Assembly: GCF_007176755.1 (NCBI RefSeq)
Contig: NZ_BJTV01000002.1
Location: 310,655-374,654, forward strand
Length of the DNA stretch: 64,000 nt
Direction of reading: 5' to 3'
Origin: Streptomyces sp. 1-11
Lineage (GTDB): Bacteria > Actinomycetota > Actinomycetes > Streptomycetales > Streptomycetaceae
Below are positions 42,117-50,254 of the stretch, in pieces. The notes beneath the pieces were generated by a model, which saw only the letters and a list, made by a program, of their open reading frames with translations, had not been told where the DNA came from and ran no database searches. How positions within the stretch are numbered: the first letter of the stretch is position 1; each line of letters starts with the position of its first letter. A program made the translations under genes and the position numbers.

Positions 42117-43165
42117 CCCGGCCGGGCCAGCGCCGGCCGGGAGTTCACGCGGAACAGCCAGGCCCGCAGGCCACGGGAGGCTGAGGGCGCCACCGGCCGG
42201 TCGTCCGCGGCCTGGCACGAGACCCGCGCGGCCGGCGGCGCGGTGACCACGGTGCGCGCCACCGCCCGGCGGTTGCGGGCAGGCCCGTCTCCAGGGGTCA
42301 CGCCGGGCCTCGCGAGTGCACCTTGCCCGGCCTCGGCGCGCCGCACCGGAGCACCCTCTGCGGCCTGCGGGCTACGCGCCGGTGGCCGCGGGGCGGGGGA
42401 AGCGGTCCGCGCCTCCCGCATCGCCCGGGCCAGATCGCTGCGCAGCCAGCCGATCTCGTCGGGGTCCTGCGCGGTCATGAGGTGCTCGGCGAGGTGGGCG
42501 AAGGAGGAGCCCGGCGCGCCGTGGGCGGGTGGAGCGGGACGGAGCCGCCCCAGCAGAGCGCGTTCACCGGGGTCACGGACGACGTCCTCGATCTCGGCGG
42601 GCGCCAGGAACGCCGCCGCGGCCGCCGCCCGGGCCCAGGGGTCCGCGGCCTGCCGGAGCAGAAACCCGAAGTGCCGCCCCCGCCAGTTGCGGGCCCGCAG
42701 ATCGACCCCGGCCGCGAGTTGCCCCTTGAGGGTCTCGGGTGTGCGCCCCTTGAGCAGGCACGTGTTTCCCGCGCCGGTCGCGAAATGCTCCAGTTCCTCG
42801 GCCAGATACAGCCAGACCACGGCCCGGTAGCGGTTCAGATAAAAGCGGACCGGCACCAGCAGGCCCAGACGGGCGAGCCGGGTGAACCTGCCCACCGGAA
42901 TCCCCATGAGCGCCGCGCCCTCCGCCGTGCCCACCACGCGAACGCGTTCACGCAGGGTGCTGGGAAAGCCGTGCTGGGCGAGGAGGCGGACGATCTCGGC
43001 TCGCTCGACCACGCGGCCTCCGCCGCCGCCCTCGTCGGGCACCGTCCGGATCCGGCCGAGGTGGACGGCGAGGTCGAACTCCGCCCGCCGGATTCCCAGT
43101 TCGCGAGCGGCTCGGCTCGGCGAACAGGTGGCGGAAACGGCGGGGACAAGAGTGCTGTCCGGCAT
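42053..43165 (-). CDS. DUF6397 family protein
   Basis: A 370-residue protein of a Streptomyces family of unknown function. The N-terminal half looks like two degenerate helix-turn-helix units (SRAARELGIRRAEFDLAVHLGRI, then GTAEGAALMGIPVGRFTRLARLGLL), followed by the highly conserved FYLNRYRAVVWLYLAEELEHFA and LRARNWRGRHFGFLLRQA. A DNA-associated role is plausible but unproven. The last 120 residues are low-complexity Ala/Pro/Arg-rich, and the final 21 codons overlap the thioesterase gene antisense, so the true end could differ. GGGGGAG precedes the ATG. Confidence 0.8.
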   Translation of the reverse strand: MPDSTLVPAVSATCSPSRAARELGIRRAEFDLAVHLGRIRTVPDEGGGGGRVVERAEIVRLLAQHGFPSTLRERVRVVGTAEGAALMGIPVGRFTRLARLGLLVPVRFYLNRYRAVVWLYLAEELEHFATGAGNTCLLKGRTPETLKGQLAAGVDLRARNWRGRHFGFLLRQAADPWARAAAAAAFLAPAEIEDVVRDPGERALLGRLRPAPPAHGAPGSSFAHLAEHLMTAQDPDEIGWLRSDLARAMREARTASPAPRPPARSPQAAEGAPVRRAEAGQGALARPGVTPGDGPARNRRAVARTVVTAPPAARVSCQAADDRPVAPSASRGLRAWLFRVNSRPALARPGYRARNRPSCTTETSSRPRTS

Positions 43166-43290
43166 GGTGGTACTCCCCCGTGGAGCAGGTGGCTCACGCC
43201 CTGTGCGTTGCCCGTGCACACACCGTAGCCGGATCGGTGCGGGGTGCGGTGAGCCTGTGGAAAACTCCGCGGCTCAGCGGAGCACGCTGG

Positions 43291-43701
43291 TCAGAGGTCT
43301 GTCAGGGGGCGATCCGGCTGCCTGGGATCCACGCCGAGGTGCTCGCCGACGCGGTTGACGAGCAGGGTCATCTCGTAGGCGATCTGGCCGATGTCGGCTT
43401 CCGCGCCGCTGAGCACGCACAGGCAGCTTCCGGCGCCGGCCGCGGTCACGAACAGCACGGCGTCGTCGTACTCGATCATCGTCTGGCGGACCGTGCCCGC
43501 GCCGAAGTGGCGTCCGGAACCCTTCGCCAGGCTGTGCAGCCCGGAGGCGACCGCGGCCAGGTGTTCGGCGTCCTCCCGGCGGAGTCCGGTGCTCGCCCCG
43601 GTGACCAGCCCGTCGTTGGACAGGACCAGCGCGTGCCGCACATGGTCCACTCGCTCGGTCAGATCGTCCAGGAGCCAGCCGAGTCCCTGGTTCTGCGCCA
43701 T
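43291..43701 (-). CDS. Roadblock/LC7 protein, second CvnB-like paralogue
   Basis: A 136-residue roadblock/LC7 domain protein. It is strikingly similar along its length to the cvnB product 1.6 kb away, sharing for example the segments HFGAG and ADIGQIAYEM and the LSNDGL...GASTGLRR...DAEHLAAVASG pattern. Roadblock proteins bind and regulate small GTPases. Here it is separated from the conservon by a PPOX gene on the other strand, and it lacks its own GTPase. It may share the neighbouring CvnD. Confidence 0.9.
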   Translation of the reverse strand: MAQNQGLGWLLDDLTERVDHVRHALVLSNDGLVTGASTGLRREDAEHLAAVASGLHSLAKGSGRHFGAGTVRQTMIEYDDAVLFVTAAGAGSCLCVLSGAEADIGQIAYEMTLLVNRVGEHLGVDPRQPDRPLTDL

Positions 43702-43793
43702 GTTCCGTCTCCCCGTGTGGCGTCTCCTCCTGGCCGGAGGACCTGTCCGCCAGCCTTCCCCACGACCGGCGTCCGGGCAAGCAGGATGGGCGT

Positions 43794-44222
43794 ATGGCAC
43801 AGAAGATGACCGATGAGGAATGGCGGGCGTTCGTCTCGAACGGCACCCGAACCGGCAAGCTGTCCACCGTCAGTGCCGATGGGAGCCCGCACGTGGCCCC
43901 CATCTGGTTCCTGCTGGACGGGGACGAACTGGTCTTCAACACCGGCAAGAAGACCGTGAAAGGGCGCAATCTCGCCCGTGACGAGCGCATCGCCCTGTGC
44001 GTGGACGACGACCGGCCGCCGTTCCACTTCGTGGTGCTGACCGGCCGGGCCCGGCTGTCGGAGGAACTGGACGACGTGCGGCAGTGGGCCACCCGCATCG
44101 CCGCCCGGTACATGGGCGAGGAGCGCGCCGAGGAGTACGGCGCCCGCAACGGTGTCCCAGGCGAGTTGCTGGTCAGGGTCACCGTCGACAAAGTGGTGGC
44201 GGTGAAGGACCTGGCCGCCTGA
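43794..44222 (+). CDS. PPOX-class F420/FMN-dependent oxidoreductase
   Basis: A 142-residue split-barrel flavoprotein. The segments GTRTGKLSTVSADGSPHVAPIWFLLDG, FNTGKKTVKGRNLARDERIALCVDD and PFHFVVLTGRARL are typical of pyridoxamine-phosphate-oxidase-like proteins, many of which in actinobacteria use F420. It probably reduces or oxidises a small substrate; identity unknown. CAGGAT ends about six bases before the ATG and there is no ribosome-binding site, suggesting a leaderless transcript. The gene runs head-on into cvnD with nine bases between stops. Confidence 0.85.
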   Translation: MAQKMTDEEWRAFVSNGTRTGKLSTVSADGSPHVAPIWFLLDGDELVFNTGKKTVKGRNLARDERIALCVDDDRPPFHFVVLTGRARLSEELDDVRQWATRIAARYMGEERAEEYGARNGVPGELLVRVTVDKVVAVKDLAA

Positions 44223-44231
44223 ACAGGCGGT

Positions 44232-44834
44232 TCAGCCGACGGAGTCGAGGAGCCGGGCGGTGTGCATCCGCCCGGCGTACTCGACGAGCCGGATGAGTAC
44301 TTCCTTGCCGGAGTTCCGGTCGCGCGCGTCGCACAGGACGACGGGTGTCCCTTGGTCCAGGTCGAGCGCCCGGGAGACCTCACGGGCGCCGTAGCCGCGC
44401 GCTCCGGGGAAGCAGTTGACGGCCACCACGAACGGGATGCGCCGGTGCTCGAAGTAGTCGACCGCGGGGAAGCAGTCCTCCAGGCGCCGGGTGTCGGCGA
44501 GGACCACGGCGCCGAGCGCCCCCTGGGAGAGTTCGTCCCACAGGAACCAGAAGCGGTCCTGCCCGGGCGTCCCGAAGAGGTACAGGGACAAACCCGAGCG
44601 TATGGTGATGCGTCCGAAGTCCATGGCGACGGTCGTGGTGACCTTGTGGTCCACTCCGTCGGTGTCGTCCACCGACTGACCGGCTTCGCTGAGCAGTTCC
44701 TCGGTGCGCAGCGGACGGATCTCGCTGACGGCGCCGACGAGGGTCGTCTTGCCGACCCCGAAGCCGCCGGCGACCAGGATCTTCAGGGCCAGGGCGGAGC
44801 TGTCGGCCGCTGCGTCGGAGTGCTCGGAGACCAT
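44232..44834 (-). CDS. cvnD: Conservon GTPase CvnD
   Basis: A 200-residue Ras/MglA-like ATP/GTP-binding protein: P-loop GGFGVGKTT, switch I region with the conserved Thr in VTTTVAMDFGRI, and the switch II motif FGTPGQDRF. The nucleotide-specificity loop reads VAVNCF, lacking the canonical NKxD Lys-x-Asp, as is usual in conservon GTPases. It acts at the membrane with CvnA, CvnB and CvnC in a G-protein-like relay. It is the last gene of the operon, 44 bases after cvnC. Confidence 0.92.
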   Translation of the reverse strand: MVSEHSDAAADSSALALKILVAGGFGVGKTTLVGAVSEIRPLRTEELLSEAGQSVDDTDGVDHKVTTTVAMDFGRITIRSGLSLYLFGTPGQDRFWFLWDELSQGALGAVVLADTRRLEDCFPAVDYFEHRRIPFVVAVNCFPGARGYGAREVSRALDLDQGTPVVLCDARDRNSGKEVLIRLVEYAGRMHTARLLDSVG

Positions 44835-44878
44835 GATCACTTCTCTCGGCGTGAGTTGGGTTCCACAGGGTTCGTCGT

Positions 44879-45292
44879 CTACAGCGCCCGCAGGCCCTCG
44901 ATGACTTCGCGCAGTACGCGCTCGTCCGGCAGGCGGGCCGGGGGCACCGGGCGGCTGACGGTGACACGGCCCAGTTCGAGCAGGTCGCCGAGGAGGACTC
45001 TGACCACGCCCACCGGCAGGTCCGCACCGGCCGCGAGTTCGGCGACGGACTGTGTCTCGAGGCGGCACAGGTCGATCAGGGCCCGGTGCTCGGGACCGAG
45101 CACCGTGTCGTCGTCGTCCGCCGGTGCGGCCGGGTCGAGGGTGACGAGGGCGATCAGGTCGAAGCGCACTCCGGTGGGTCCCGGCTGGGTCCGTCCGCCG
45201 GTCATGGCGTAGGGGCGGACGAGAGGTCCGGCCTCGCCGTCGTACCACTGGCTGCCCGGCTCGTGCGGGCCCCCGTTCGGGGTGTGGGTCAT
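44879..45292 (-). CDS. cvnC: Conservon protein CvnC (DUF742)
   Basis: A 137-residue DUF742 protein. It begins with a short linker ending in SQWYDGEAGPLVRPYAMTGGRT, the family signature, and continues with a winged-helix-like region (EHRALIDLCRLETQSVAELAAGADLPVGVVRVLLGDLLELGRVTV). It is thought to bind the other conservon proteins rather than DNA. It lies 18 bases after cvnB and 44 before cvnD, in the standard conservon order. Confidence 0.92.
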   Translation of the reverse strand: MTHTPNGGPHEPGSQWYDGEAGPLVRPYAMTGGRTQPGPTGVRFDLIALVTLDPAAPADDDDTVLGPEHRALIDLCRLETQSVAELAAGADLPVGVVRVLLGDLLELGRVTVSRPVPPARLPDERVLREVIEGLRAL

Positions 45293-45310
45293 CGCTGCCG
45301 CCCTCCCGGA

Positions 45311-45748
45311 TCATCCGGCGGCGGGCGGCCGGGCGGTGGTGCGCGGCGCGGTGTACAGATGCTCGCCGACGCGTCTGACCAGCCGTGCCATCTCGTAGGC
45401 GACCAGGCCGATGTCAGCGGTGGCGGCGGTGAGCACGGTGAGGCATGAGCCTTCTCCGGCCGCCGCCACGAAGAGGAAGGCGTCGTCCATCTCCACCATG
45501 GTCTGGCGTACGCCACCCGCCCCGAAGTGGCGTCCGGCGCCCTTGGCCAGGCTGTTGAAGCCGGAGGCCACGGCGGCCAGATGCTCCGCGTCGTCCCGCC
45601 GCAGGCCGGTGGAGGCGCCCACGGCGAGGCCGTCGTTGGACAGCACGACGGCGTGCCGCACCTCGCTCACCCGCATCACCAGGTCGTCCAGCAGCCAGTC
45701 GAGTTCGCCGGACCGCTGGGCGGCCGTCGTGTTCGGTTCGTGGATCAT
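45311..45748 (-). CDS. cvnB: Conservon roadblock protein CvnB
   Basis: A 145-residue roadblock/LC7 protein: LDWLLDDLVMRVSEVRHAVVLSNDGLA, then the GASTGLRRDDAEHLAAVASG core, and a Pro/Ala tail. Its likely role is to modulate the CvnD nucleotide cycle downstream of the CvnA sensor. The ATG overlaps the cvnA TGA (ATGA), so the two are cotranslated. It is closely similar to the separate roadblock gene at 43291-43701. Confidence 0.93.
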   Translation of the reverse strand: MIHEPNTTAAQRSGELDWLLDDLVMRVSEVRHAVVLSNDGLAVGASTGLRRDDAEHLAAVASGFNSLAKGAGRHFGAGGVRQTMVEMDDAFLFVAAAGEGSCLTVLTAATADIGLVAYEMARLVRRVGEHLYTAPRTTARPPAAG

Positions 45749-48369
45749 GCCGGGTCTCCTTCACTGCTCTCACTGCCCGTTCCGGTTCCGCGGACGGCGC
45801 CGCGGCCGGCTTGTCCGCCGCCGCCCCGGACCCAGCCGGAGCGGTAGGCCGCCATGCGGTCCCGTACGAGTTCGGGGGTGCGCGCGTCGTCACCGCGCGG
45901 GACGGGTTCCGGGGCCGGCTCCTCGGGACGCTGCCGGCGGAGCTGGGGGACGAGGTTCGCCTGGCGCACGCGGCGCGGCAGGTCGTCGGAGGGTCCGTCG
46001 TCCCGTGGCGGACGGTGCGGCCTCAAGGCGGTGACTTTGGGGGGCGGCGGTTCGTGTGCCGGCGTCGAGGTCCGGTGCGCGGAGGTCGGGGGCTGGGGTG
46101 CGGGGGGCGGGTTCTGGTGCGTGGGAGCCGGGGACCGGGGTGCGGAAGGCGGAGCCGGGGGTTGAGCGGCCGGGGACGGGTGCGCCGGGGCGGTGAGGGC
46201 GGCCCGGCCGGTCCGTGCGGTGACCTCGGAGGCGGCCGGGGAATTCTCCGGTACGCGCGCGTACTCTGTCCGCCGCTGGGCGGCCGGCGGCGACTCCTGC
46301 GCGGGGAGTTCCGGGGAGCCGGTGTGCAGCAGGACGGTGGGCAGCAGGACGACGGCGGTCGTGCCTCCGTAGGGAGACGTGCGCAGGCGCACCTTGACGC
46401 CGTGCCGGGAGGCGAGTCTGCTGACCACGAAGAGTCCGAGGCGGTCGCTGTCGAACAGGTCCAGGGCCTCGGACTGCTCGATCCGCCGGTTCGCCTCCGC
46501 GAGCAGCTCGGCCCCCATCCCGAGACCCCGGTCCTCGACCTCCAGGACGTAGCCGTTGCCGACGGGCTCCCCGGTGATCCGCACGCGCGTGTGGGGCGGC
46601 GAGAACTGGGCGGCGTTCTCGACCAGTTCGGCCAGCAGGTGGGTGAGGTCGGCGACCGCCGCTCCGACGACGGAGGCCGCCGGGAGTCCGCGCACCTCCA
46701 CGCGCGCGTAGTCCTCGATCTCGGACACCGCGGCGCGTACGACGTCGGTGAGGAGCACCGGTGTGCGCCAGGCCCGGCCGGGCGCCGCTCCGGAGAGGAT
46801 GATCAGGCTCTCTGCGTGACGCCGCATCCGGGTGGTGAGGTGGTCGAGCCGGAACAGGTCGCTCAGCTCGTCCGGGTCGTCGGAGCGCCGCTCCATGCTG
46901 TCCAGGAGGCTGAGCTGGCGGTGGACCAGCACCTGGCTGCGCCGGGCCAGGTTGACGAAGACCCCGGAGATGCCCCCGGCGAGTTCGGCGCGCTCAGCGG
47001 CCGCGCGCAGGGCGGCGCGGTGCACGATGGTGAGGGCCTCGGCGACCTGGCCGGTCTCGTCCTCCGCGGCCGGGCCGGCGGGCGCCTCGGCGTCGACATC
47101 GATCTCCTCACCGGTGCGCAGTCTCCGCATCGCCTCGGGGAGTTTGCGGCGGGCGATCTCCAGTGCGTCGTTGCGCAGGCTGACCAGCTCCACCACGAGG
47201 GCCCGGCCGATGCGGACGGAGATGACGAGTGAGGCGGCGACGGCGGCCAGCCCGAAGAGCACCGCGGCGCCCGCCGGACTCAGCAGTCCGCGCCGGTAGG
47301 GGTCCGACCGGCCGGCGACGGCACGGCCGGTGTCGGCCGCCAGGGTCCGCATGTCGTCCCGTACGCGCGCGTGGGCGCTGCTCCAGGTGGTGCCCGGTGC
47401 CGTGCCGACGGCCCTGGCGCCGGATCCGGCGGCGAGGATCCTGTCCTCGGTGGCGGTGAGAGCGGTATGCGCGCCGTCACCGGCCAGGCGCCGCCAGGCG
47501 GCGCGCTGGGGGCCGGGCAGGTCGGCGACCGCGGCCTCGGTGAGCGTGCGGCGGGTGGCGACGGAGGCGGCGAACAGTCGCTGCCGCTCGCCCTGGAGCC
47601 GGCCGTCCGGACGCGTGCCGCCGAGGACGGCGTCCTCCTGGGCCAGTGCCTCGGCGGCACGGGAGAACTCCAGCAGCACGCGCGCGTCGGAGCCGACGTC
47701 GGCCTGCTGGATGCCGGTGAGGGCGCCGTCCACCGTGAAGGCCGTGCCGATGGTCCTCGTGTACTGGTCGTACGCCTGGCTCCAGCCGGTGCTGCGGTCG
47801 AGCACGGCGGTCCGCAGCGCGCGCAGCCGCTCGGCGCCGGAGACGAACGCCTCGAGCCGCCCGCTGACCCGGGCGGGGAGTTCCTGGCCGTCGGCGACCG
47901 TGCTGTCGTCGCCGAGGCGCAGCCCGGTCAGCGCGCGGTCGGTGCGGGCGGCCTGGCTCCGCAGGTCTCCGGCGCGTGCCGGGCCGGGATCGGCGGCGTA
48001 GCGCACGGCCGCCGCCCGTTCGTTCTGCAGCGCCGCGACGGCCGCGGCCACCGGGGCGCGCAGTTCGGTGTCGACACGCTGGGACTGGCGCAGCCGGGCG
48101 ATGTCCTGCGCGGTGCTGACGGTGGCGTAGGCCCACAGGGCGAGCAGGGAGACGACGGGCACCATCAGCAGGCAGATCACCTTGGCGCGCACCGTGCGGG
48201 GGCGGAGCCCCCGCCGTCCCGCGCGCGCGGGCGCGGCGTTCAGCGGAAGGCCGAGGGGCCGGTCCCTGCCCTCGTCTGCCGGTGGTCCGGCGTGCGCGCG
48301 GCGTCCGCGCGGCGGGGGCGGGGGCTGTCCGGTTGAGCCGGCCTGCGGGGTGTCACGGGGTGGGCGCAT
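45745..48369 (-). CDS. cvnA: Conservon sensor histidine-kinase-like protein CvnA
   Basis: An 874-residue membrane sensor. A Pro-rich cytoplasmic N-terminus precedes a helix at about residues 64-83. Then come a nitrate-sensor-like extracytoplasmic helical domain (about 90-355), a second helix at about 368-390, a HAMP-like region and an ATPase domain. The ATPase domain has N-box HLLAELVENAAQFSPPHTRV, G1 VEDRGLGMG and the G2 region DRLGLFVVSRLASRHG. No phosphoacceptor His in an H-box is evident, as is typical for CvnA. The tail of about 200 residues is Pro/Ser-rich. GGAGG precedes the ATG, 48 bases after the MHYT gene. Confidence 0.92.
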   Translation of the reverse strand: MRPPRDTPQAGSTGQPPPPPRGRRAHAGPPADEGRDRPLGLPLNAAPARAGRRGLRPRTVRAKVICLLMVPVVSLLALWAYATVSTAQDIARLRQSQRVDTELRAPVAAAVAALQNERAAAVRYAADPGPARAGDLRSQAARTDRALTGLRLGDDSTVADGQELPARVSGRLEAFVSGAERLRALRTAVLDRSTGWSQAYDQYTRTIGTAFTVDGALTGIQQADVGSDARVLLEFSRAAEALAQEDAVLGGTRPDGRLQGERQRLFAASVATRRTLTEAAVADLPGPQRAAWRRLAGDGAHTALTATEDRILAAGSGARAVGTAPGTTWSSAHARVRDDMRTLAADTGRAVAGRSDPYRRGLLSPAGAAVLFGLAAVAASLVISVRIGRALVVELVSLRNDALEIARRKLPEAMRRLRTGEEIDVDAEAPAGPAAEDETGQVAEALTIVHRAALRAAAERAELAGGISGVFVNLARRSQVLVHRQLSLLDSMERRSDDPDELSDLFRLDHLTTRMRRHAESLIILSGAAPGRAWRTPVLLTDVVRAAVSEIEDYARVEVRGLPAASVVGAAVADLTHLLAELVENAAQFSPPHTRVRITGEPVGNGYVLEVEDRGLGMGAELLAEANRRIEQSEALDLFDSDRLGLFVVSRLASRHGVKVRLRTSPYGGTTAVVLLPTVLLHTGSPELPAQESPPAAQRRTEYARVPENSPAASEVTARTGRAALTAPAHPSPAAQPPAPPSAPRSPAPTHQNPPPAPQPPTSAHRTSTPAHEPPPPKVTALRPHRPPRDDGPSDDLPRRVRQANLVPQLRRQRPEEPAPEPVPRGDDARTPELVRDRMAAYRSGWVRGGGGQAGRGAVRGTGTGSESSEGDPA

Positions 48370-48417
48370 GGCCTCCTCGCTCGGTGGGTGGGACGGGGGT
48401 CCGGGGCCGGGCTCCGG

Positions 48418-49191
48418 CTAGCGGGCCGGGCTCTGCACGGGGCGCTGGGCGGAGGCGGAGGCCTCGCGCTCGCCGGCCGTGGGCGAGAGGGCGACGAAGG
48501 CCGAGGTGAGGAACAGATAGGACCCGAGGCCGACGGCGAGGGGGAAGATGAACTGCATCGCCGTGGCCCCGGGCAGGGGGTCGCCGGAGGGGGTGACGCG
48601 CACCCGCACCGCGAACATTCCGGTGTAGTGCATGCTGCTGACGGCCGCTCCCATGACGAGGGAGGCCAGGGCGACCGCGAGGGGCGACTTGATGTTGAGC
48701 CCCGCCCACAGGGCCACGGTCGCCGCGACGACGGCGATCAGCACTGAGACGCCGACGAGGACGGGCTGGTACGTCACGCCGCCGTGCAGGCGTACGGCCG
48801 CCATGCCCAGGTAGTGCATGCTGGCGACGCCCAGCCCGGTGGTGAGCCCGCCGAGCAGGAGCGCGCGGTTGCGGTCCCGGCTGTAGCCGACGGCGAAGAC
48901 GCCGGCGCAGACGACCGCCATGGCGACGACCAGACTCAGGATGGTCAGGGGTATGTCGTAGCGGATGCCGGTGCCGCTGACGCGGAATCCCAGCATGGCC
49001 ACGAAGTGCATGGTCCAGATGCCCGTGCCGATCGCGGAGGCCCCGGTGAGGAGCCAGTTGCGGCGCGACCGGCCGGTGGCGGCGAGCGCGCGGACGGTGC
49101 AGCGCAGTCCCAGTGCGGCGCCCGTGCAGGCCATCAGGTACGACAGCACGGGGGTCAGCCAGCCGAAGGCGGCGTGGTCCAGGTGTCCCAT
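48418..49191 (-). CDS. MHYT-domain membrane sensor
   Basis: A 257-residue protein with about seven transmembrane helices and three copies of the MHYT signature: MHFVAM, MHYLGM and MHYTGM, at the membrane's outer face. MHYT domains are proposed to bind copper and to sense oxygen, CO or NO. No output domain is attached. It lies 48 bases upstream of cvnA on the same strand, so its signal may feed into the conservon; that coupling is inference. Its 5' end faces the methyltransferase gene across about 140 bases. Confidence 0.88.
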   Translation of the reverse strand: MGHLDHAAFGWLTPVLSYLMACTGAALGLRCTVRALAATGRSRRNWLLTGASAIGTGIWTMHFVAMLGFRVSGTGIRYDIPLTILSLVVAMAVVCAGVFAVGYSRDRNRALLLGGLTTGLGVASMHYLGMAAVRLHGGVTYQPVLVGVSVLIAVVAATVALWAGLNIKSPLAVALASLVMGAAVSSMHYTGMFAVRVRVTPSGDPLPGATAMQFIFPLAVGLGSYLFLTSAFVALSPTAGEREASASAQRPVQSPAR

Positions 49192-49334
49192 GGCCCCGGG
49201 ACGCTAGCCGGGGCAGGGGCGCACGAAGGGGGCGCATTTCGAAAGGTGTTGGAATATGACGCAGAGAGGCGGCGGAACGATCGGGTCCCGCCCGAACGTG
49301 TGCGCCCGAGTGTCCCCCGTGTCGGTGAGGGATC

Positions 49335-49943
49335 ATGCGGAACATGAGCGACGACCACACACACGTCCAGGAGTTCTTCACCGCCCGCGCAGCCGGATGG
49401 GACAGCAGGTTCCCCGATGACGGCCCCGCCTATGCGGCCGCCGTGGCGGAGCTGGGACTGCGTCCGGGCGACCGCGTGCTCGACGCCGGCTGCGGTACGG
49501 GCCGCGCGCTGCCGCCCCTGCGCGCCGCGGTGGGGCCGGCCGGGGTGGTGGCCGGTGTCGATCTGACCCCGGCGATGCTCCAGGCCGCACGCCGGGCCGG
49601 TCGAGATCAGGAGGGGGGACTGCTGCTCGCGGACGTCGCCGCGCTGCCGCTGCGCGGGGGTGTCCTGGACGCGGTCTTCGCCGCCGGCCTGATCGCGCAC
49701 CTGCCCCGGCCCGTGGAGAATCTGCGGGAACTGGCCCGTGTGGTGCGTCCGGGCGGCACGCTGGCGCTCTTCCACCCCATCGGGCGGGCCGCCCTGGCGG
49801 CGCGTCAGGGCCGGCAGATCACCCCGGACGACCTGCGGGCCGAGGCCAACCTCGGCCCGCTGCTGGAACGCGCCGGGTGGCGCATGACCTCCTATGTCGA
49901 CGAGGACGCCCGCTTCCTCGCGCTGGCGACGCGGGAGGAGTGA
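49335..49943 (+). CDS. Class I SAM-dependent methyltransferase
   Basis: A 202-residue methyltransferase with the SAM-binding motif I VLDAGCGTGRAL, the acidic motif II residue in VVAGVDLTPAML, and motifs LLLADVAALPLRGGVLDAVFAAGLIAHLP and LARVVRPGGTLALFHP. It belongs to the UbiE/Methyltransf_11 type; the substrate (a small molecule) is unknown. ATG 49335 is used; ATG 49344 (MSDDHTHV) is an equally good start. It is followed by decayed gene fragments. Confidence 0.88.
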   Translation: MRNMSDDHTHVQEFFTARAAGWDSRFPDDGPAYAAAVAELGLRPGDRVLDAGCGTGRALPPLRAAVGPAGVVAGVDLTPAMLQAARRAGRDQEGGLLLADVAALPLRGGVLDAVFAAGLIAHLPRPVENLRELARVVRPGGTLALFHPIGRAALAARQGRQITPDDLRAEANLGPLLERAGWRMTSYVDEDARFLALATREE

Positions 49944-49982
49944 TCGCCAGGGGACGCGGGCTGACTGACCGCAGGGGGCGCG

Positions 49983-50130
49983 TCAGTGCTGTCCGGCCAC
50001 GGCCGCCACGAAGGCGCCGGGGTTGTCGAAGATGACGTCGTGCCCGGCGCCCGGCACCGTGACGACCGGACCCCCGCCGCTTCCAGGGCCTCGCGGTCCG
50101 GGAGTTCGCACCGCCGAACCGGGCGCCGTC
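49983..50130 (-). pseudogene. Remnant of an alpha/beta-hydrolase C-terminus
   Basis: Read on the minus strand up to a TGA at 49985-49983, the sequence gives PVVTVPGAGHDVIFDNPGAF then VAAVAGQH, which matches the catalytic-His end of alpha/beta hydrolases (GAGHDV). The preceding in-register part, LPDREALEAAG, lies in another frame, so one base has been lost or gained near 50075. No further upstream hydrolase sequence is recognisable. I infer a truncated, frameshifted relic. Confidence 0.5.
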
Positions 50131-50254
50131 GCGGCGCCGCGGCACGTCCTGACGCTCACCTAGGAGGACAGGCGGAAGCTGCGCCGCCACCGGCCGGGCC
50201 GAACTCGCCTGGCTGTGCGACACCCTGGCCTCACTCGGGGACGTCACCCGCTGA
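50107..50254 (+). pseudogene. Possible decayed regulator 3' end
   Basis: The plus strand encodes VAAPRHVLTLT before an in-frame TAG at 50161, then EDRRKLRR, and after a frame change GRAELAWLCDTLASLGDVTR up to TGA 50252-50254. The first part resembles the wing and helix of MarR-like proteins (LTLTEEGRR). Together with the hydrolase fragment it suggests a lost regulator-hydrolase pair. This is weak evidence from short similarity only. Confidence 0.25.
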
